A stretch of DNA of 38,021 nt from a virus, in the IMG/VR virus record IMGVR_UViG_3300042465_005260, positions 1 to 38,021 of that record; one strand, 5' to 3'. The translations under genes and the position numbers were made by a program. Below are positions 20,303 to 29,353 of the stretch, one piece after another. The notes under the pieces were generated by a model, which had not been told where the DNA came from, ran no database searches, and saw only the letters and a list, made by a program, of their open reading frames with translations. Numbering within the stretch: position 1 is the first letter of the stretch; every line of letters starts with the position of its first letter.

Positions 20303-21985
20303 TCACCTCAACCTGTTGCCTTGCGCGTCATAGGAACGCCCGTAGGCGTCAGTGAGAAAAGCGTTCTGAGCCCCCAGCACGACCGGCGGAACGTAAGCTG
20401 CCGCGCGTCCAGCCGCGCGCCCTGCCTGTTGCACTGCGCTTGGCGGGGGACGACCAGCCAGCACGTTTTCGGCCACGTCGCTGGCGCGGCGCAAGGCCAT
20501 GCGATTGGCCATAGCGCGAGACGCCAGCGCGGCGCCGCCAACGCCAGCAATACCCGCCAGATAAGCAGGATTGGTGGACGCAGCCGCTGTTGTGGGGATG
20601 GCGTAACCCAGTATTTTCTCTATGTTTTTGCCCGGTGCTAGTTCACCAATAGTCCGCAACGTATTTTCGGTCAGAGAACCTTTTTGCAGGCTTTGCAGTA
20701 CATCACGTTCTTTTGTTGAGAACTTGCTCATCAATCGCTTGTCGGAAACGATAGGGGCAAGACGCTCCTGCAATTCGGTAATTGCGGGCTTTTTTCCGGG
20801 CCCAACATCTATCTTGGTTAGCACCTGCTCCAGAATTTCGCCTTTGCGCGCGTTCTTGTACTCCTGGCGCGCTTGCTTGACCAACTGAACCGCACGCTGC
20901 GGATCGCCCGATGACACTTGCGATACATCTAGATTTTCAAAAAAGTCGTCGAGCTTGTCTTGCACAATGCCTGCCATGCGGTTGGCTTGTGCACCAACCG
21001 CAGTAACCTTGCCCGTTTCCGCGCTGCGGCCAATCAGACCTAAATCACTGCGCAGTTTTTCTAACTCTTCAAACGACAGATCGCTGTTTGGCCGGTTGCG
21101 CAGATCACGAATGACACGCAGGATCGGCGCGCGGTCGCGTTGCGTGATGGCAGCGCCTTGGCGCTGCAAAGTCGTTTCAAGCTGGTTGGCAAGGTTGTCC
21201 GCAACATTAGGCAGGATGTATACGCCTTGCCGCTCCGCGCGCTTGTAGAACTGACTTGCCCGGTTACGGATGTCTTCGCCGGTCAGCAACGGACGTGGCG
21301 CGCGGCCACCCGCCAATGTACCACCGACGCCGCCAGCAAGAGACACCAGAAACAGCTTCAACGGGTCGGTTTCACCGCCTTCGACAGCGGCTTGTGTCAG
21401 ACCACCCGCACCCGCACCGCCAACCGCTTGTGCACGCGCGCCGCGGCCTAACTCGGTCATCACATTGCGCGTCGCCGTGCCAGCGCGCAGCGTCGGCGCA
21501 AGCACATTCAGCGCCTTGGCCGTTCCGCCAGCGCCTGTTGCAGCTTCCAGCCCGGCGCTAAACACGCGCTGTTGCGGCGTGACGGGCTCGCGCGTACCAG
21601 GCCCACCGGCCATCTCGTAGGTCTGTCGAATTGCTTCTGACGGCAGGGTCATGCGAGGCGCGCCAAACGGCGTAGCCGCCAGATTGTAAGCCCCTGTACC
21701 AATATCACCAAGACCAAGCGCCAGCACGCCCGCAGCGGCGCCAGGCGCAGCGCCTACGCCGCCCAACGGTGCGCCCACTGCGCCACCAGTAGCAGCGGCG
21801 AGGCCATAGGGCAACAACGCCCGCGTCGCTACGCCGAGCCACTGTTGAAGGCTATTGTCAGCTTCGGCAGCTTGCGGATTTTCGGCCAGCACTGCGGCGA
21901 GTGCGTCATCTTCGGTTGCGTCTTCCGGCAATCCGTCAACCGTGTAGGAAGACCCGTCTGGCAGCGTGACTGTAAACGAAGCCAT
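20303..21985 (-). CDS. large internal/ejection virion protein, 560 aa
   Basis: The protein starts with a small beta domain (MASFTVTLPDGSSYTVDGLP, then EDATEDDALAAVLAENP), followed by a Gly/Ala-rich hydrophobic stretch (about 58-110), a long helical region (about 245-440) and a Gly/Ala-rich C terminus. This layout is typical of the large protein ejected with DNA by P22- and T7-like podoviruses (compare P22 gp16, gp20, gp7), which forms a channel through the cell envelope. AGAGGAACTGAC precedes the ATG. It is last of three ejection-type genes before the lysis cassette. Assignment is by layout and position. Confidence 0.78.
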   Translation of the reverse strand: MASFTVTLPDGSSYTVDGLPEDATEDDALAAVLAENPQAAEADNSLQQWLGVATRALLPYGLAAATGGAVGAPLGGVGAAPGAAAGVLALGLGDIGTGAYNLAATPFGAPRMTLPSEAIRQTYEMAGGPGTREPVTPQQRVFSAGLEAATGAGGTAKALNVLAPTLRAGTATRNVMTELGRGARAQAVGGAGAGGLTQAAVEGGETDPLKLFLVSLAGGVGGTLAGGRAPRPLLTGEDIRNRASQFYKRAERQGVYILPNVADNLANQLETTLQRQGAAITQRDRAPILRVIRDLRNRPNSDLSFEELEKLRSDLGLIGRSAETGKVTAVGAQANRMAGIVQDKLDDFFENLDVSQVSSGDPQRAVQLVKQARQEYKNARKGEILEQVLTKIDVGPGKKPAITELQERLAPIVSDKRLMSKFSTKERDVLQSLQKGSLTENTLRTIGELAPGKNIEKILGYAIPTTAAASTNPAYLAGIAGVGGAALASRAMANRMALRRASDVAENVLAGRPPPSAVQQAGRAAGRAAAYVPPVVLGAQNAFLTDAYGRSYDAQGNRLR

Positions 21986-21986
21986 G

Positions 21987-23150
21987 TCAGTTCCTCTTGA
22001 CAGTTACACCCGGCGGCAGCGATGAACGGCCACCTGTAGCGGTTTCTTCTTCGATGCGCCGACGTCGCGCTTTCGTCTGTTCTACGATACCTGCGGACGG
22101 TGCGTCGCCGCGGTAACTGTACGTTTCATCAAAAGCAGACTGCACGTTACCCTGCGCTGTTTTAAGATCAATCAGATACTGACGCAAAGCCTCGCGAAAG
22201 TCGTCGTAATCTTGCGCCTGCGAGAACGCAGCAACGCTTTTTTCCAGTTTTGCGCCTTCTTGGTTGGACACGTTGCCGAGAGCACCGCCGGTAGGCGAAG
22301 CATCGCGCATTGCCTGCAAAGCGGAAAAACCTGCGCCGGACATGATCTTGTCGAGAAGCGCCTGCGCCCGCGTTGCATCCTTGAACACGTTGGGGGTGTA
22401 CGCCCCAAGATACCCCGTAATGGCTTTGAGCCCAACATCGTCAGTCAGCAGTTTTTCAACATCCTGAATGTCTTGGTCAAGGCTTGTAACTGAGCTTTGA
22501 AGGGCGCGCGTAGCCTGCGGGTAAGCTTGGTCCAACTTGAGTTTGACCTTGGGGTCGATACCGCCCGTTTCTTCTCTGGCAGCAGCCTCTTCCTCTTTGA
22601 TGGCGACTTCGCGTTCACGCAGCCCCGTTTGAGCTGCTTCGTATGCCGACATAGGCTTCGGCACCCCAACGCCCGCAGCCTCCCGCGCCGCATTGGCGCG
22701 CGACACTTCCAACTGCCCGCGCTGAATTTCGGCGTTGATACGTTGAATTTCCGTTGGGATGCGGTCAAGCAGCGTGCGCCCCGCGTCGCTGCCCGCAAGC
22801 GAGGCTTCCAGCGCCGACAGGCGCAGGTCATCGGACGGCATAACCATCAGCTTGTCGATCTGCCCTTTGACGCCCGGCTGGATTTCGGGCGGCAAGAGGT
22901 TGTACGCCGCCGTGATGGACTCCTTGGTGCCGCCGCCCTTGAACGCGGTGGCGTAGGCGGGCGCCAGCGCGTCCACCAGCGCCGCTTCTTGCTCCTTCTG
23001 AGCCGCTTGCGCCTGCGCGGCGCGCTGCTGCTCGATGGCGTAGATGTTCTCCATGCCCGCCGTGCGCGTCTGCATCATGGCGTTCACGTCCGGCAACTGC
23101 GGGGCTGCCATCTGGTTGCCAGAGAGGATGATGTTTGGATTAATAGCCAT
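21987..23150 (-). CDS. internal virion (ejection) protein, 387 aa
   Basis: The protein is mainly helical: a Gln/Ala-rich N-terminal coiled coil (about 30-60), a middle with paired helices, then ITGYLGAYTPNVFKDATRAQ and ALLDKIMSGAGFSALQAMRD, and a basic Ser/Gly tail. I recognise this C-terminal block from phage structural proteins located among ejection proteins; similar blocks are in P22-like and marine podoviruses. It would be packaged in the capsid and ejected with DNA. The next gene starts two bases after its stop. Specific role is inference. Confidence 0.78.
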   Translation of the reverse strand: MAINPNIILSGNQMAAPQLPDVNAMMQTRTAGMENIYAIEQQRAAQAQAAQKEQEAALVDALAPAYATAFKGGGTKESITAAYNLLPPEIQPGVKGQIDKLMVMPSDDLRLSALEASLAGSDAGRTLLDRIPTEIQRINAEIQRGQLEVSRANAAREAAGVGVPKPMSAYEAAQTGLREREVAIKEEEAAAREETGGIDPKVKLKLDQAYPQATRALQSSVTSLDQDIQDVEKLLTDDVGLKAITGYLGAYTPNVFKDATRAQALLDKIMSGAGFSALQAMRDASPTGGALGNVSNQEGAKLEKSVAAFSQAQDYDDFREALRQYLIDLKTAQGNVQSAFDETYSYRGDAPSAGIVEQTKARRRRIEEETATGGRSSLPPGVTVKRN

Positions 23151-23158
23151 GGGTCACC

Positions 23159-23878
23159 TCAGTAAACGCCGCCGATCATGGTTGGGTTCATAGGTGCATT
23201 AGCGGTCGATGTAGGCGTGATGGACCGAAGATAGTTTTGGTACGGCTGCGCGGCTTGGTACTGGCCGTAAGCGCCCGCTGCGTCTGAAGCCAATCCAGAA
23301 ATGTTGCCCAGCGTGTTGGTAAAAGCGTTGGCCTGGCCCATGATGCCAGCCGACCGAATATTGCCAAGCGCGGTCATGCCCTCACCGACGTTGGCCGCTT
23401 GTCCAGCCGCCGCTGCCTGCCCAATGCCCGTCAGATAACGATACGGGTCCATGCGCGTCTCGCGCTCAGTCAGATACCGCTGGAAAGCGTTCTGGTATTC
23501 CTGGCTGGCTGCATCCTGCCCGAACCGGGTGATGTCCTTGAGCGTTCCGCCTGACTGTAGCAGTCCTCGTGCCGACGCAGACCGCTCCAGAGCCTTGAGG
23601 CCCTCGGACATGCGGAACTGGTAGCCGGGATCGGCTTGGAACTGGTCCATGCCAAATGACTGATACGGCGCAAGGTTTTGGTACTGCGTCATGGCGTTTT
23701 TACCCGCCTCAACGTAAGGCCGCGCAAGTTCCATCTGCGCTTCAAGGGCTTGTTTCTGGGCTTTGGTCTGTGCCTTGGAGGCATCTTTGACCGCCTTGGC
23801 TTGCTTATTGCCGCTGATTATGGACGCACCTGCGCCGACAACCGCCGCCCCTGCAATTGCTGCTACTGGTCCCGGCAT
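23159..23878 (-). CDS. internal virion protein, P22 gp7-like, 239 aa
   Basis: The N terminus has a Gly/Ala-rich membrane-like helix (PVAAIAGAAVVGAGASII, 4-21) and a Lys/Gln/Ala helix, followed by the widely conserved block DPGYQFRMSEGLKALERSAS and GGTLKDITRFGQDAASQEYQ. The latter is typical of phage DNA-transfer proteins placed downstream of the tail genes. A Gly/Ala/Gln-rich C-terminal half follows. The ATG overlaps the upstream stop (TGATG). It probably forms part of the ejection conduit. Confidence 0.82.
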   Translation of the reverse strand: MPGPVAAIAGAAVVGAGASIISGNKQAKAVKDASKAQTKAQKQALEAQMELARPYVEAGKNAMTQYQNLAPYQSFGMDQFQADPGYQFRMSEGLKALERSASARGLLQSGGTLKDITRFGQDAASQEYQNAFQRYLTERETRMDPYRYLTGIGQAAAAGQAANVGEGMTALGNIRSAGIMGQANAFTNTLGNISGLASDAAGAYGQYQAAQPYQNYLRSITPTSTANAPMNPTMIGGVY

Positions 23879-24321
23879 CAGAAAAACTCCTTCAGATATT
23901 CGTGAAGCGTCTCGCCATAGAGGTGCATCACCGTCTTGGCCTGAGACATAGCAGTTGCGCGACCTTTCGTCAAAAGGACAACCAGCAGGACAAGGTCATA
24001 GTAGCCCGCCCGCCAGACGAACGACCGGGCGTCGGCCTTGTTTTCCCGCTCGGCGTCGTCGGACGCCTGCCACTTGAGCACCATCTGCGCCAGAGCTGCC
24101 TGCAAGGCCACGGCGTTGGCCAGAAAGAAGGGGTTGGCGGGCATGGTGACCAGCGAGGCCCAGATGACGCCGTTCAGATCATCACGGCTGACAGGGTCGC
24201 CGTCAGCCACGTCGTCCAGCATCTGGATCATGCGCCACACGTCCAGAAGCCACTCGACCGCTGCGGGAGGCAGATCAAGCGTTTGAAAGTGAACCGCCAG
24301 CGATTGCCCCGCAGCGTCCAT
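23878..24321 (-). CDS. conserved late-operon protein, 147 aa
   Basis: An all-helical protein with an acidic and hydrophobic pattern: LPPAAVEWLLDVWRMIQMLD, DVADGDPVSRDDLNGVIWAS, PANPFFLANAVALQAALAQM and DARSFVWRAGYYDLVLLVVL. I have seen this pattern in podovirus late operons between tail accessory and ejection genes, without known function. The ATG overlaps the upstream TAA, and its own TGA overlaps the next ATG, so it is tightly coupled. It may be an assembly chaperone or a virion protein. Confidence 0.82.
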   Translation of the reverse strand: MDAAGQSLAVHFQTLDLPPAAVEWLLDVWRMIQMLDDVADGDPVSRDDLNGVIWASLVTMPANPFFLANAVALQAALAQMVLKWQASDDAERENKADARSFVWRAGYYDLVLLVVLLTKGRATAMSQAKTVMHLYGETLHEYLKEFF

Positions 24322-24656
24322 TACGTCACCTCGCGGCCGGACACCCGGATGTTGATGGCGGACGCCGTTCCGGCAATGGTCGAGATGAACCCGCTAGGGG
24401 CCAACACATGCCCGACCAGTTCGGGAAAAGTGTATGTTTCGGACGGCTGCAATGTCTTGGTCTTGACGATCAAGTTGCTATCACTTGCCGATCCAGCCAC
24501 CGTCACCAGGTTGACGCTGATCGTCGCCGCGCTGGCCGAATAGTTGGTCGCTGTAAACTTGTCGATGATGGCCGTGACGCCCGACGCCGTGTACTGTGTG
24601 GTTTGGGTGTTTTCGGCTGTTTTGGCCGGAACAAGAACTTTAACCGTTACGGTCAT
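24321..24656 (-). CDS. small beta-sandwich virion protein, 111 aa
   Basis: The product is Thr/Ser/Ala/Val-rich and predicted mostly beta: MTVTVKVLVPAKTAENTQTT, then ISVNLVTVAGSASDSNLIVK and a C-terminal strand INIRVSGREVT. Such short beta proteins decorate phage tails or capsids. It lies between the ejection genes and the 273-residue structural protein, overlapping both by a few bases. The family is not known to me by name. Confidence 0.78.
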   Translation of the reverse strand: MTVTVKVLVPAKTAENTQTTQYTASGVTAIIDKFTATNYSASAATISVNLVTVAGSASDSNLIVKTKTLQPSETYTFPELVGHVLAPSGFISTIAGTASAINIRVSGREVT

Positions 24657-25474
24657 GTTGCACCTCTGGAACTGATGTTATCTGTAACCGTCAGAATAAT
24701 CGACGGAATGGCGGGATGAACAGCGGTCGCCGGATCGCTAAACAACGACGCGGCCGTATCAGACACTTCCCACATAAGCTCAAAATAATCGCCCGAGTTC
24801 AAGGACAGCAGGAAATTCCACGCCGCGACCAACTCGGTGTTGTTACCTTGAAGGCGCAACGTCGCGGCCGAGTTTGCCACGTCTGTTCCGTTTTTGCGCA
24901 GCCAAATCCAGACGTTATGCGCGCCGCCAGCGCTGTTGACCAATTGCGCGGAGAATTGAATGTTGTAAAGATTGATGGTGTCAACGTAAACGCGCGACGT
25001 AGGCGAACCAATATACACACCGTTGCTGATGTCTGTCGTGTTGAACGTCATGGCGTAAGCAGTGTTGATCACCGCGGCCGTCTGGTCGGTCGTGTCGTAG
25101 AACGAGCCATACCGCAGTCGAGGCAACTGCGGCGTGTAGGCGGGGGCTACTTCCAACGCCTGAATGCTGGATTGCAAATTGGTTGGGTCAAACGCTGCCT
25201 GCTGCGACGCTTCCAGCGCCTGCAACGCTGTGAGGATTGGCCCGAGATCGGACGGCAGGATGCCCGACGATGTCTGCGCTGCCGACAGAATAGCGTTAAG
25301 GTCTACTACTTCGGCAGGCGGACCTTTTTGAACATCCTCCAAAGACGTGGTGCTTTGGCCGGTCTGGTTGAACAGGCTGAGAAGAAACAGATACCACTCA
25401 CGCGCAATCAAGCCAGTTCGCGGATCGGTTAGCGGGACGCGCGGTGGGGTGATGTTGGTGATGATGTTAGGCAT
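24653..25474 (-). CDS. virion protein with C-terminal jelly-roll-like domain, 273 aa
   Basis: The N terminus (NITPPRVPLTDPRTGLIARE, WYLFLLSLFNQTG) is a segment often found at the start of phage tail-associated proteins. A helical spacer rich in Ala/Gln follows (about 60-115). The C-terminal 145 residues form a beta-rich domain with NSAGGAHNVWIWLRKNGTDV and SGDYFELMWEVSDTAA, a pattern like the TNF/C1q-type trimer heads found at the ends of some phage fibres. A role as a trimeric fibre or attachment protein is likely. Its ATG lies in the end of the gp10-like gene. Confidence 0.8.
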   Translation of the reverse strand: MPNIITNITPPRVPLTDPRTGLIAREWYLFLLSLFNQTGQSTTSLEDVQKGPPAEVVDLNAILSAAQTSSGILPSDLGPILTALQALEASQQAAFDPTNLQSSIQALEVAPAYTPQLPRLRYGSFYDTTDQTAAVINTAYAMTFNTTDISNGVYIGSPTSRVYVDTINLYNIQFSAQLVNSAGGAHNVWIWLRKNGTDVANSAATLRLQGNNTELVAAWNFLLSLNSGDYFELMWEVSDTAASLFSDPATAVHPAIPSIILTVTDNISSRGAT

Positions 25475-27098
25475 TGGTGCCGCTTATCTGCAACTCGGCA
25501 CCCATGATAGCCAATTTTACAGGGTCTGTACCAGACACCTCATAAACGCGGTCACGGATTTTCATGGTCATGCCAAGACGGCGCCAGATCGTGCGGTAGC
25601 CGTATTGGCCGATCTTGCCCATCGAGCGCCAGTGTTCGTTCGACCAAGTGTGGCCGCCGTCGTCTGACCACCGCAGCATGGCTTGCGGGTCGTAACCAGG
25701 TGCGGCCGGATAAGCCGTGGTTGCTAGATACATCGGCGGAACAAACGGAATTGGGTAGTCTGGCACATCAACTAAGGTTTCAAATCCGTCGTTAGCTTCC
25801 GTGGTAAGCGTCTCGCCGCTTTCCGTAACAAGATCGTTTTGTACGTATTCGGCCAGCAAAATATCGCCGTTTTCGGCGGTCAAATCTTCGGCGTCATAAG
25901 CAGGATACTGTTCCAGCCCGACGCCCGTTTCGCAATCCAACTGCAAGGTATGCTGCGCCGTGCGTCGCAACGTGTTTTCGCCGGTCGGCAGCGCCCGCCA
26001 CGACCGTAACCAACGCTGCGTTTCACCGTTATAGCTATATGTGTCTTGGTCAACAACGTAGATCCTGCCGTTTTCGTAGTCGCCCAGCAGGTTTTCGTTG
26101 TTGAAAAAAACCTGCGCCTGCCCGCGGTACTGCGTCCAATTATTATCCCAGCCCGCACGTTCGTGCCATGCGCCCGTTGCGGCGTCGTAAACCCACGTCT
26201 TTCCGGCAGACGGAAACACAAGCACATAGAACGAATGGCCATCTTGCTGGTAGGTGTAACCAATGGCATCCGACATCGAGCCATACTGTTGAATTTGCCA
26301 TTCAACGGCGTGCGTAGAGACGCGCTGGCCTTGGTAGCCGTTGGCTACATAAACGATACCTTGACCGCGAAAGTCTTTGCCCAGCCAGTAAACCTGGTTG
26401 TTCATCTTGGCAACGCTGTACCTTGCGGCGCAGCCAAGTTCGTTAAACGCACCTTGAATGCGGGCCAACGGAAAGTCCGACAACCCTGCGTTATACCAAA
26501 CTTCGGTTGTGTTGTTGCCAAACAACCATATCTCGCGGTGGTCCACGATCATGCTGACGATGTTGTCGGGGTCGCCTTCAGCACTGGCAAAATCCAACGG
26601 GTCAATGCTGGTGCCGTCCAACAGGGCGGTCACCCATAATTTCTGGCTGTTTGGCTGAATGAAAACGAAGTAGCTATCAATGTGACCGACGACTGAGGCG
26701 CCGGGAAAATCCGGGTCGGTGATCTGCTCAAAGACGCCTGTGGATGTGTTGTAGATGTAACCGTATGGATCAGCAGCAATAAATATTTGCGTGCCGTTGT
26801 CAGCCATAGATACCAAGTTGGAGCCCGCAACAACGCCCAGCTCCGTGACAACATAGCCAGATGTTACGCGATAAAACGTGTCGCCTGACACGACGTACAC
26901 ATTGTTTGCGTGTCCCCACAGCCCCCGGATTGGCCCAGACCCAACCGTCACCCGCAAAGTTAACCCTGGTACACGCTGAAGGAAAGCCGGTTGTTTGCCG
27001 CCTTCCGGCACAACTTCAGGAAACAGGTTTACCATGCGGCTATCCGCAGCGTTGACGCTGCGGGCCGTGTACGCTGAACCAAGGATTGGCGTCTGCAT
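25467..27098 (-). CDS. P22 gp10-like tail accessory (packaged DNA stabilisation) protein
   Basis: A 543-residue protein of the P22 gp10 type, which plugs the portal after packaging and forms the tail hub. It shows the characteristic start (GSAYTARSVNAADSRMVNLF, PEVVPEGGKQPAFLQRVPG), repeated beta-propeller-like blades (VYVVSGDTFYRV, QIFIAADPYGYIYN, EIWLFGNNTTEVWYNAG), and the C-terminal block MLRWSDDGGHTWSNEHWRSM plus YGYRTIWRRLG. An acidic insert at 403-437 carries near-repeats (DLTAENGDILLAE, DLVTESGETLTTE). It follows the fibre-like gene by three bases. Confidence 0.9.
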   Translation of the reverse strand: MQTPILGSAYTARSVNAADSRMVNLFPEVVPEGGKQPAFLQRVPGLTLRVTVGSGPIRGLWGHANNVYVVSGDTFYRVTSGYVVTELGVVAGSNLVSMADNGTQIFIAADPYGYIYNTSTGVFEQITDPDFPGASVVGHIDSYFVFIQPNSQKLWVTALLDGTSIDPLDFASAEGDPDNIVSMIVDHREIWLFGNNTTEVWYNAGLSDFPLARIQGAFNELGCAARYSVAKMNNQVYWLGKDFRGQGIVYVANGYQGQRVSTHAVEWQIQQYGSMSDAIGYTYQQDGHSFYVLVFPSAGKTWVYDAATGAWHERAGWDNNWTQYRGQAQVFFNNENLLGDYENGRIYVVDQDTYSYNGETQRWLRSWRALPTGENTLRRTAQHTLQLDCETGVGLEQYPAYDAEDLTAENGDILLAEYVQNDLVTESGETLTTEANDGFETLVDVPDYPIPFVPPMYLATTAYPAAPGYDPQAMLRWSDDGGHTWSNEHWRSMGKIGQYGYRTIWRRLGMTMKIRDRVYEVSGTDPVKLAIMGAELQISGTNA

Positions 27099-27101
27099 GG
27101 T

Positions 27102-27890
27102 TTAGGCCAGAACCGCGCCACGAAGCGCAATCGCCCACCAATCAGAACCCAAAAACTGTAGCGTGCAAGCGTCTCCCACAGCGTTAAACGTGATAGTTGT
27201 ACCGGCCCCAAGATTAGTCGGGGTTAGCACACCCGTATCGACGCCTGCGGCCTCTGCGACGTAAACAATGGTCTTGGTTTGTCCTTCGACGCCGTCCGCT
27301 AGGGTCAAGGCATTACCTGCGGCCGTCGAAGTGAACTTAGTGACGGGCTGAGTGATGTTAACCGCGCCGGGGCCAGAAAGCGTCTGCACGGCCCCAATCA
27401 CGGGTCCGTTAAAAGTCTGACTGCCCGTAAACGTCTGCGCTGCGTCTGTTCGCGCGATGCTGGCGCTGGTAGACGGAAACGTCATCGTGGTGCTGTCTGT
27501 GCCTGCCAGCGTAAGCGTATTGTTAACAGTTACAGTTTTGGCGTCTGCAATTGTCAACACAGCACTAGTAGCCGGTGCCGTAATAACAACGCGATTGATT
27601 GAGGTAACTGTTGCTACACCGAGCGTTGGCGTCACAAGCGTCGGCCCGGTAGACAAAACGACGTTTCCTACGCCCGTAGACGACGTAACGCCTGTGCCGC
27701 CGCGCGCAACACTGAGCGTCCCTGTCGTACCTGCGATAATCGGCAGCCCCGTAGAACTAGCTAAGGACGTAGAACTAAACAGTAACGCATTAGTCAATTT
27801 TTTGGTGGTGCCGCCTTGAACGATTGGAATTTCGTCGGCGCTTGTAGTACCCGAGGCGGCGGGAAGTTGGGAAATGGCAATAGTAGACAT
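27102..27890 (-). CDS. tail fibre/needle-like virion protein, 262 aa
   Basis: The protein begins MSTIAISQLPAASGTTSADE and IPIVQGGTTKKLT, a frequent N-terminal anchor of phage fibres. The central part (RGGTGVTSSTGVGNVVLSTG and following) is a low-complexity Thr/Ser/Val/Gly repeat typical of triple-stranded beta fibres. The end is a compact beta domain (about 175-262: ALTLADGVEGQTKTIVYVAE, ITFNAVGDACTLQFLGSDWW). It sits between gp4-like and gp10-like genes, where P22-type phages assemble the portal-tail extension, so a tail needle or side fibre is plausible. Confidence 0.82.
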   Translation of the reverse strand: MSTIAISQLPAASGTTSADEIPIVQGGTTKKLTNALLFSSTSLASSTGLPIIAGTTGTLSVARGGTGVTSSTGVGNVVLSTGPTLVTPTLGVATVTSINRVVITAPATSAVLTIADAKTVTVNNTLTLAGTDSTTMTFPSTSASIARTDAAQTFTGSQTFNGPVIGAVQTLSGPGAVNITQPVTKFTSTAAGNALTLADGVEGQTKTIVYVAEAAGVDTGVLTPTNLGAGTTITFNAVGDACTLQFLGSDWWAIALRGAVLA

Positions 27891-27942
27891 CAGGCTTGAC
27901 CTTCAATAAGGTTGGATATTAGGTGCGGTATTCTAAACATAC

Positions 27943-28653
27943 TTAGTAGTTTCCCGCGAAGATGTTGAACCGCTGGCGAGTTGCAACGATGCTGTAAGGC
28001 AGCGCCATGATGTCGTCAGGGTTGTTGATGCGCTTCAGGTTGCGCTTGGATGTCATGGCGATGCGTTGCACCTGCCGCGATGGCTCAACGCCAAACTCGG
28101 GGGCCAGTTCGCAGGCCAGATTGTAGCGAAAGCAGCGCAGGTAGCCGGGCGGAAAAGCCAGATCGGTCGCCAGATTAGCGGGTTGAGTCAGTTCTTCGAC
28201 CGAGACAACGTGGAACTCCAGCACCTTGGTCGGCACCGGGTAGACGTACATCTCAATGTCGGGAAAGGTCATGTTGACCCACAGCACCTGCGGGTAGGTC
28301 GAGGTGACCGTCTTGACCGCGATGCCGTTGTACTGCTGCTGGTTGATCAGCTTGAGGCCGTAGGAGATGCCGTTGGCCGGGTCGCGGAAATAGGTGCTGT
28401 CGTCGATGGCAATTGGCCGGTTGGCGACAATGTCGCCGGTCGGCCCAAACGTGCGCGACCGTTGCCCCGGCGGCCAAGTGACGACCTGATCCTGAGTAGA
28501 GAACACGGCAAGGCGCTCGGTGTTCCACGACTGGATCATCTGGTTCATGGCGGCGAGCGCGTCCTGCGCCGTCTCGGAAGACGGCGTTTCGCCTTCGGCC
28601 AACTGACCGATAAGCCGCAAGGAACCGTTGATGATGTCGCCAGCCGTCGTCAT
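27943..28653 (-). CDS. P22 gp4-like head-completion/tail adaptor protein
   Basis: A 236-residue protein with the family start TAGDIINGSLRLIGQLAEGE, ALAAMNQMIQSWNTERLAVF, then WPPGQRSRTFGPTGD and a C-terminal helix FPPGYLRCFRYNLACELAPE followed by basic residues. These are the marks of P22 gp4-like proteins, which bind the portal ring after packaging and carry the rest of the tail. AGGACGAATGAC precedes the ATG, and the upstream gene stops two bases away. The gene order coat, decoration proteins, gp4-like and gp10-like is that of P22-type phages. Confidence 0.88.
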   Translation of the reverse strand: MTTAGDIINGSLRLIGQLAEGETPSSETAQDALAAMNQMIQSWNTERLAVFSTQDQVVTWPPGQRSRTFGPTGDIVANRPIAIDDSTYFRDPANGISYGLKLINQQQYNGIAVKTVTSTYPQVLWVNMTFPDIEMYVYPVPTKVLEFHVVSVEELTQPANLATDLAFPPGYLRCFRYNLACELAPEFGVEPSRQVQRIAMTSKRNLKRINNPDDIMALPYSIVATRQRFNIFAGNY

Positions 28654-28654
28654 G

Positions 28655-28849
28655 TCATTCGTCCTGCGTTAGGCGGGGCCGCCCGCGGCGGCGCGGCTCA
28701 AGCATCACATTAGCCTCTTCCGGCGTATCATTCAACTGTTCGTCCGGGTCAAACCGCACCCAGCCGTGGCTTTCGTCATACTGCGCTTCCATCTCCATGG
28801 AAGCGATCTTCACGCCGTGCTTGGGGTGCATAAGGTAGATTACAGCCAT
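28655..28849 (-). CDS. small conserved protein following coat genes, 64 aa
   Basis: The product starts MAVIYLMHPKHGVKIASMEM, continues EAQYDESHGWVRFDPDE, and ends with a basic motif RRRGRPRLTQ resembling an AT-hook-like GRPR core. This layout recurs in podovirus genomes just downstream of the coat protein and upstream of gp4-like genes; function unknown. AGGATAAAC is the ribosome binding site. A stem-loop lies directly upstream (28870-28891). Confidence 0.82.
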   Translation of the reverse strand: MAVIYLMHPKHGVKIASMEMEAQYDESHGWVRFDPDEQLNDTPEEANVMLEPRRRGRPRLTQDE

Positions 28850-28869
28850 TGTTTATCCTCATGTAAAGA

Positions 28870-28891
28870 CGGGCGGTCCAAAGACCGCCCG
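28870..28891 (-). terminator. stem-loop attenuator after the 144-aa gene
   Basis: CGGGCGGTC (28870-28878) and GACCGCCCG (28883-28891) form a perfect 9-bp stem with a 4-base loop. On the minus strand it is followed by TCTTTACA, a weak T-run. It lies between two late genes and could reduce readthrough after the capsid genes. Confidence 0.65.
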
Positions 28892-28896
28892 CTAGG

Positions 28897-29331
28897 TTAC
28901 GAAGCCACCAGCGGAATGGAGAACCAATCCGTGGTGTCATAAGCGACAAAAAAGCAGGCCGTCTTGGCTGCCATGCTGAACGCAGTAGAGCCAGCGACGC
29001 CGTTGATCTGGGCGGAACCAGGAGCGTACACTTTCAGAATGGCGTTAGCCGTATCATCGTTCTTGATGGCAATAACGCGGCCAGCCGTAGGAGCCGGAAG
29101 GACGACGCCTTTGGTGGCGTCAGCAGCCGTGACCCAACTGAACGACGCTGTCAAAGCCGTTGCATCAGCGCGGGTAGAACCGGCTGCGGCGGGCTTGGCG
29201 ACGTTGAGGTTCAGAGAGGTCACGCTGGCGCTGTCAATCGTACCGCCCGAAATGGTGGCGCCGGTGATTGTCGTACCGGAAACCAGTTCAGGGTCGGAAT
29301 ACGCAACGCCAACAGGCTTAGTGTTGGGCAT
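28897..29331 (-). CDS. probable capsid decoration protein, 144 aa
   Basis: A Thr/Ala/Ser/Val-rich, cysteine-poor beta protein. It has a repetitive N-terminal part (TTITGATISGGTIDSASVTS) and a compact C-terminal domain: GVVLPAPTAGRVIAIKNDDT, then YAPGSAQINGVAGSTAF and TDWFSIPLVAS at the end. The plan 'A..G..IxIxN..... I......Wxx(I/L)' is shared with the C terminus of the fibre-like protein at 27102-27890 and the neighbouring 138-residue gene. Location two genes after the coat suggests a decoration or head-fibre protein. AGGAGAAC precedes the ATG. Confidence 0.78.
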   Translation of the reverse strand: MPNTKPVGVAYSDPELVSGTTITGATISGGTIDSASVTSLNLNVAKPAAAGSTRADATALTASFSWVTAADATKGVVLPAPTAGRVIAIKNDDTANAILKVYAPGSAQINGVAGSTAFSMAAKTACFFVAYDTTDWFSIPLVAS

Positions 29332-29353
29332 GTTGTTCTCCTTGATGAGTTAA

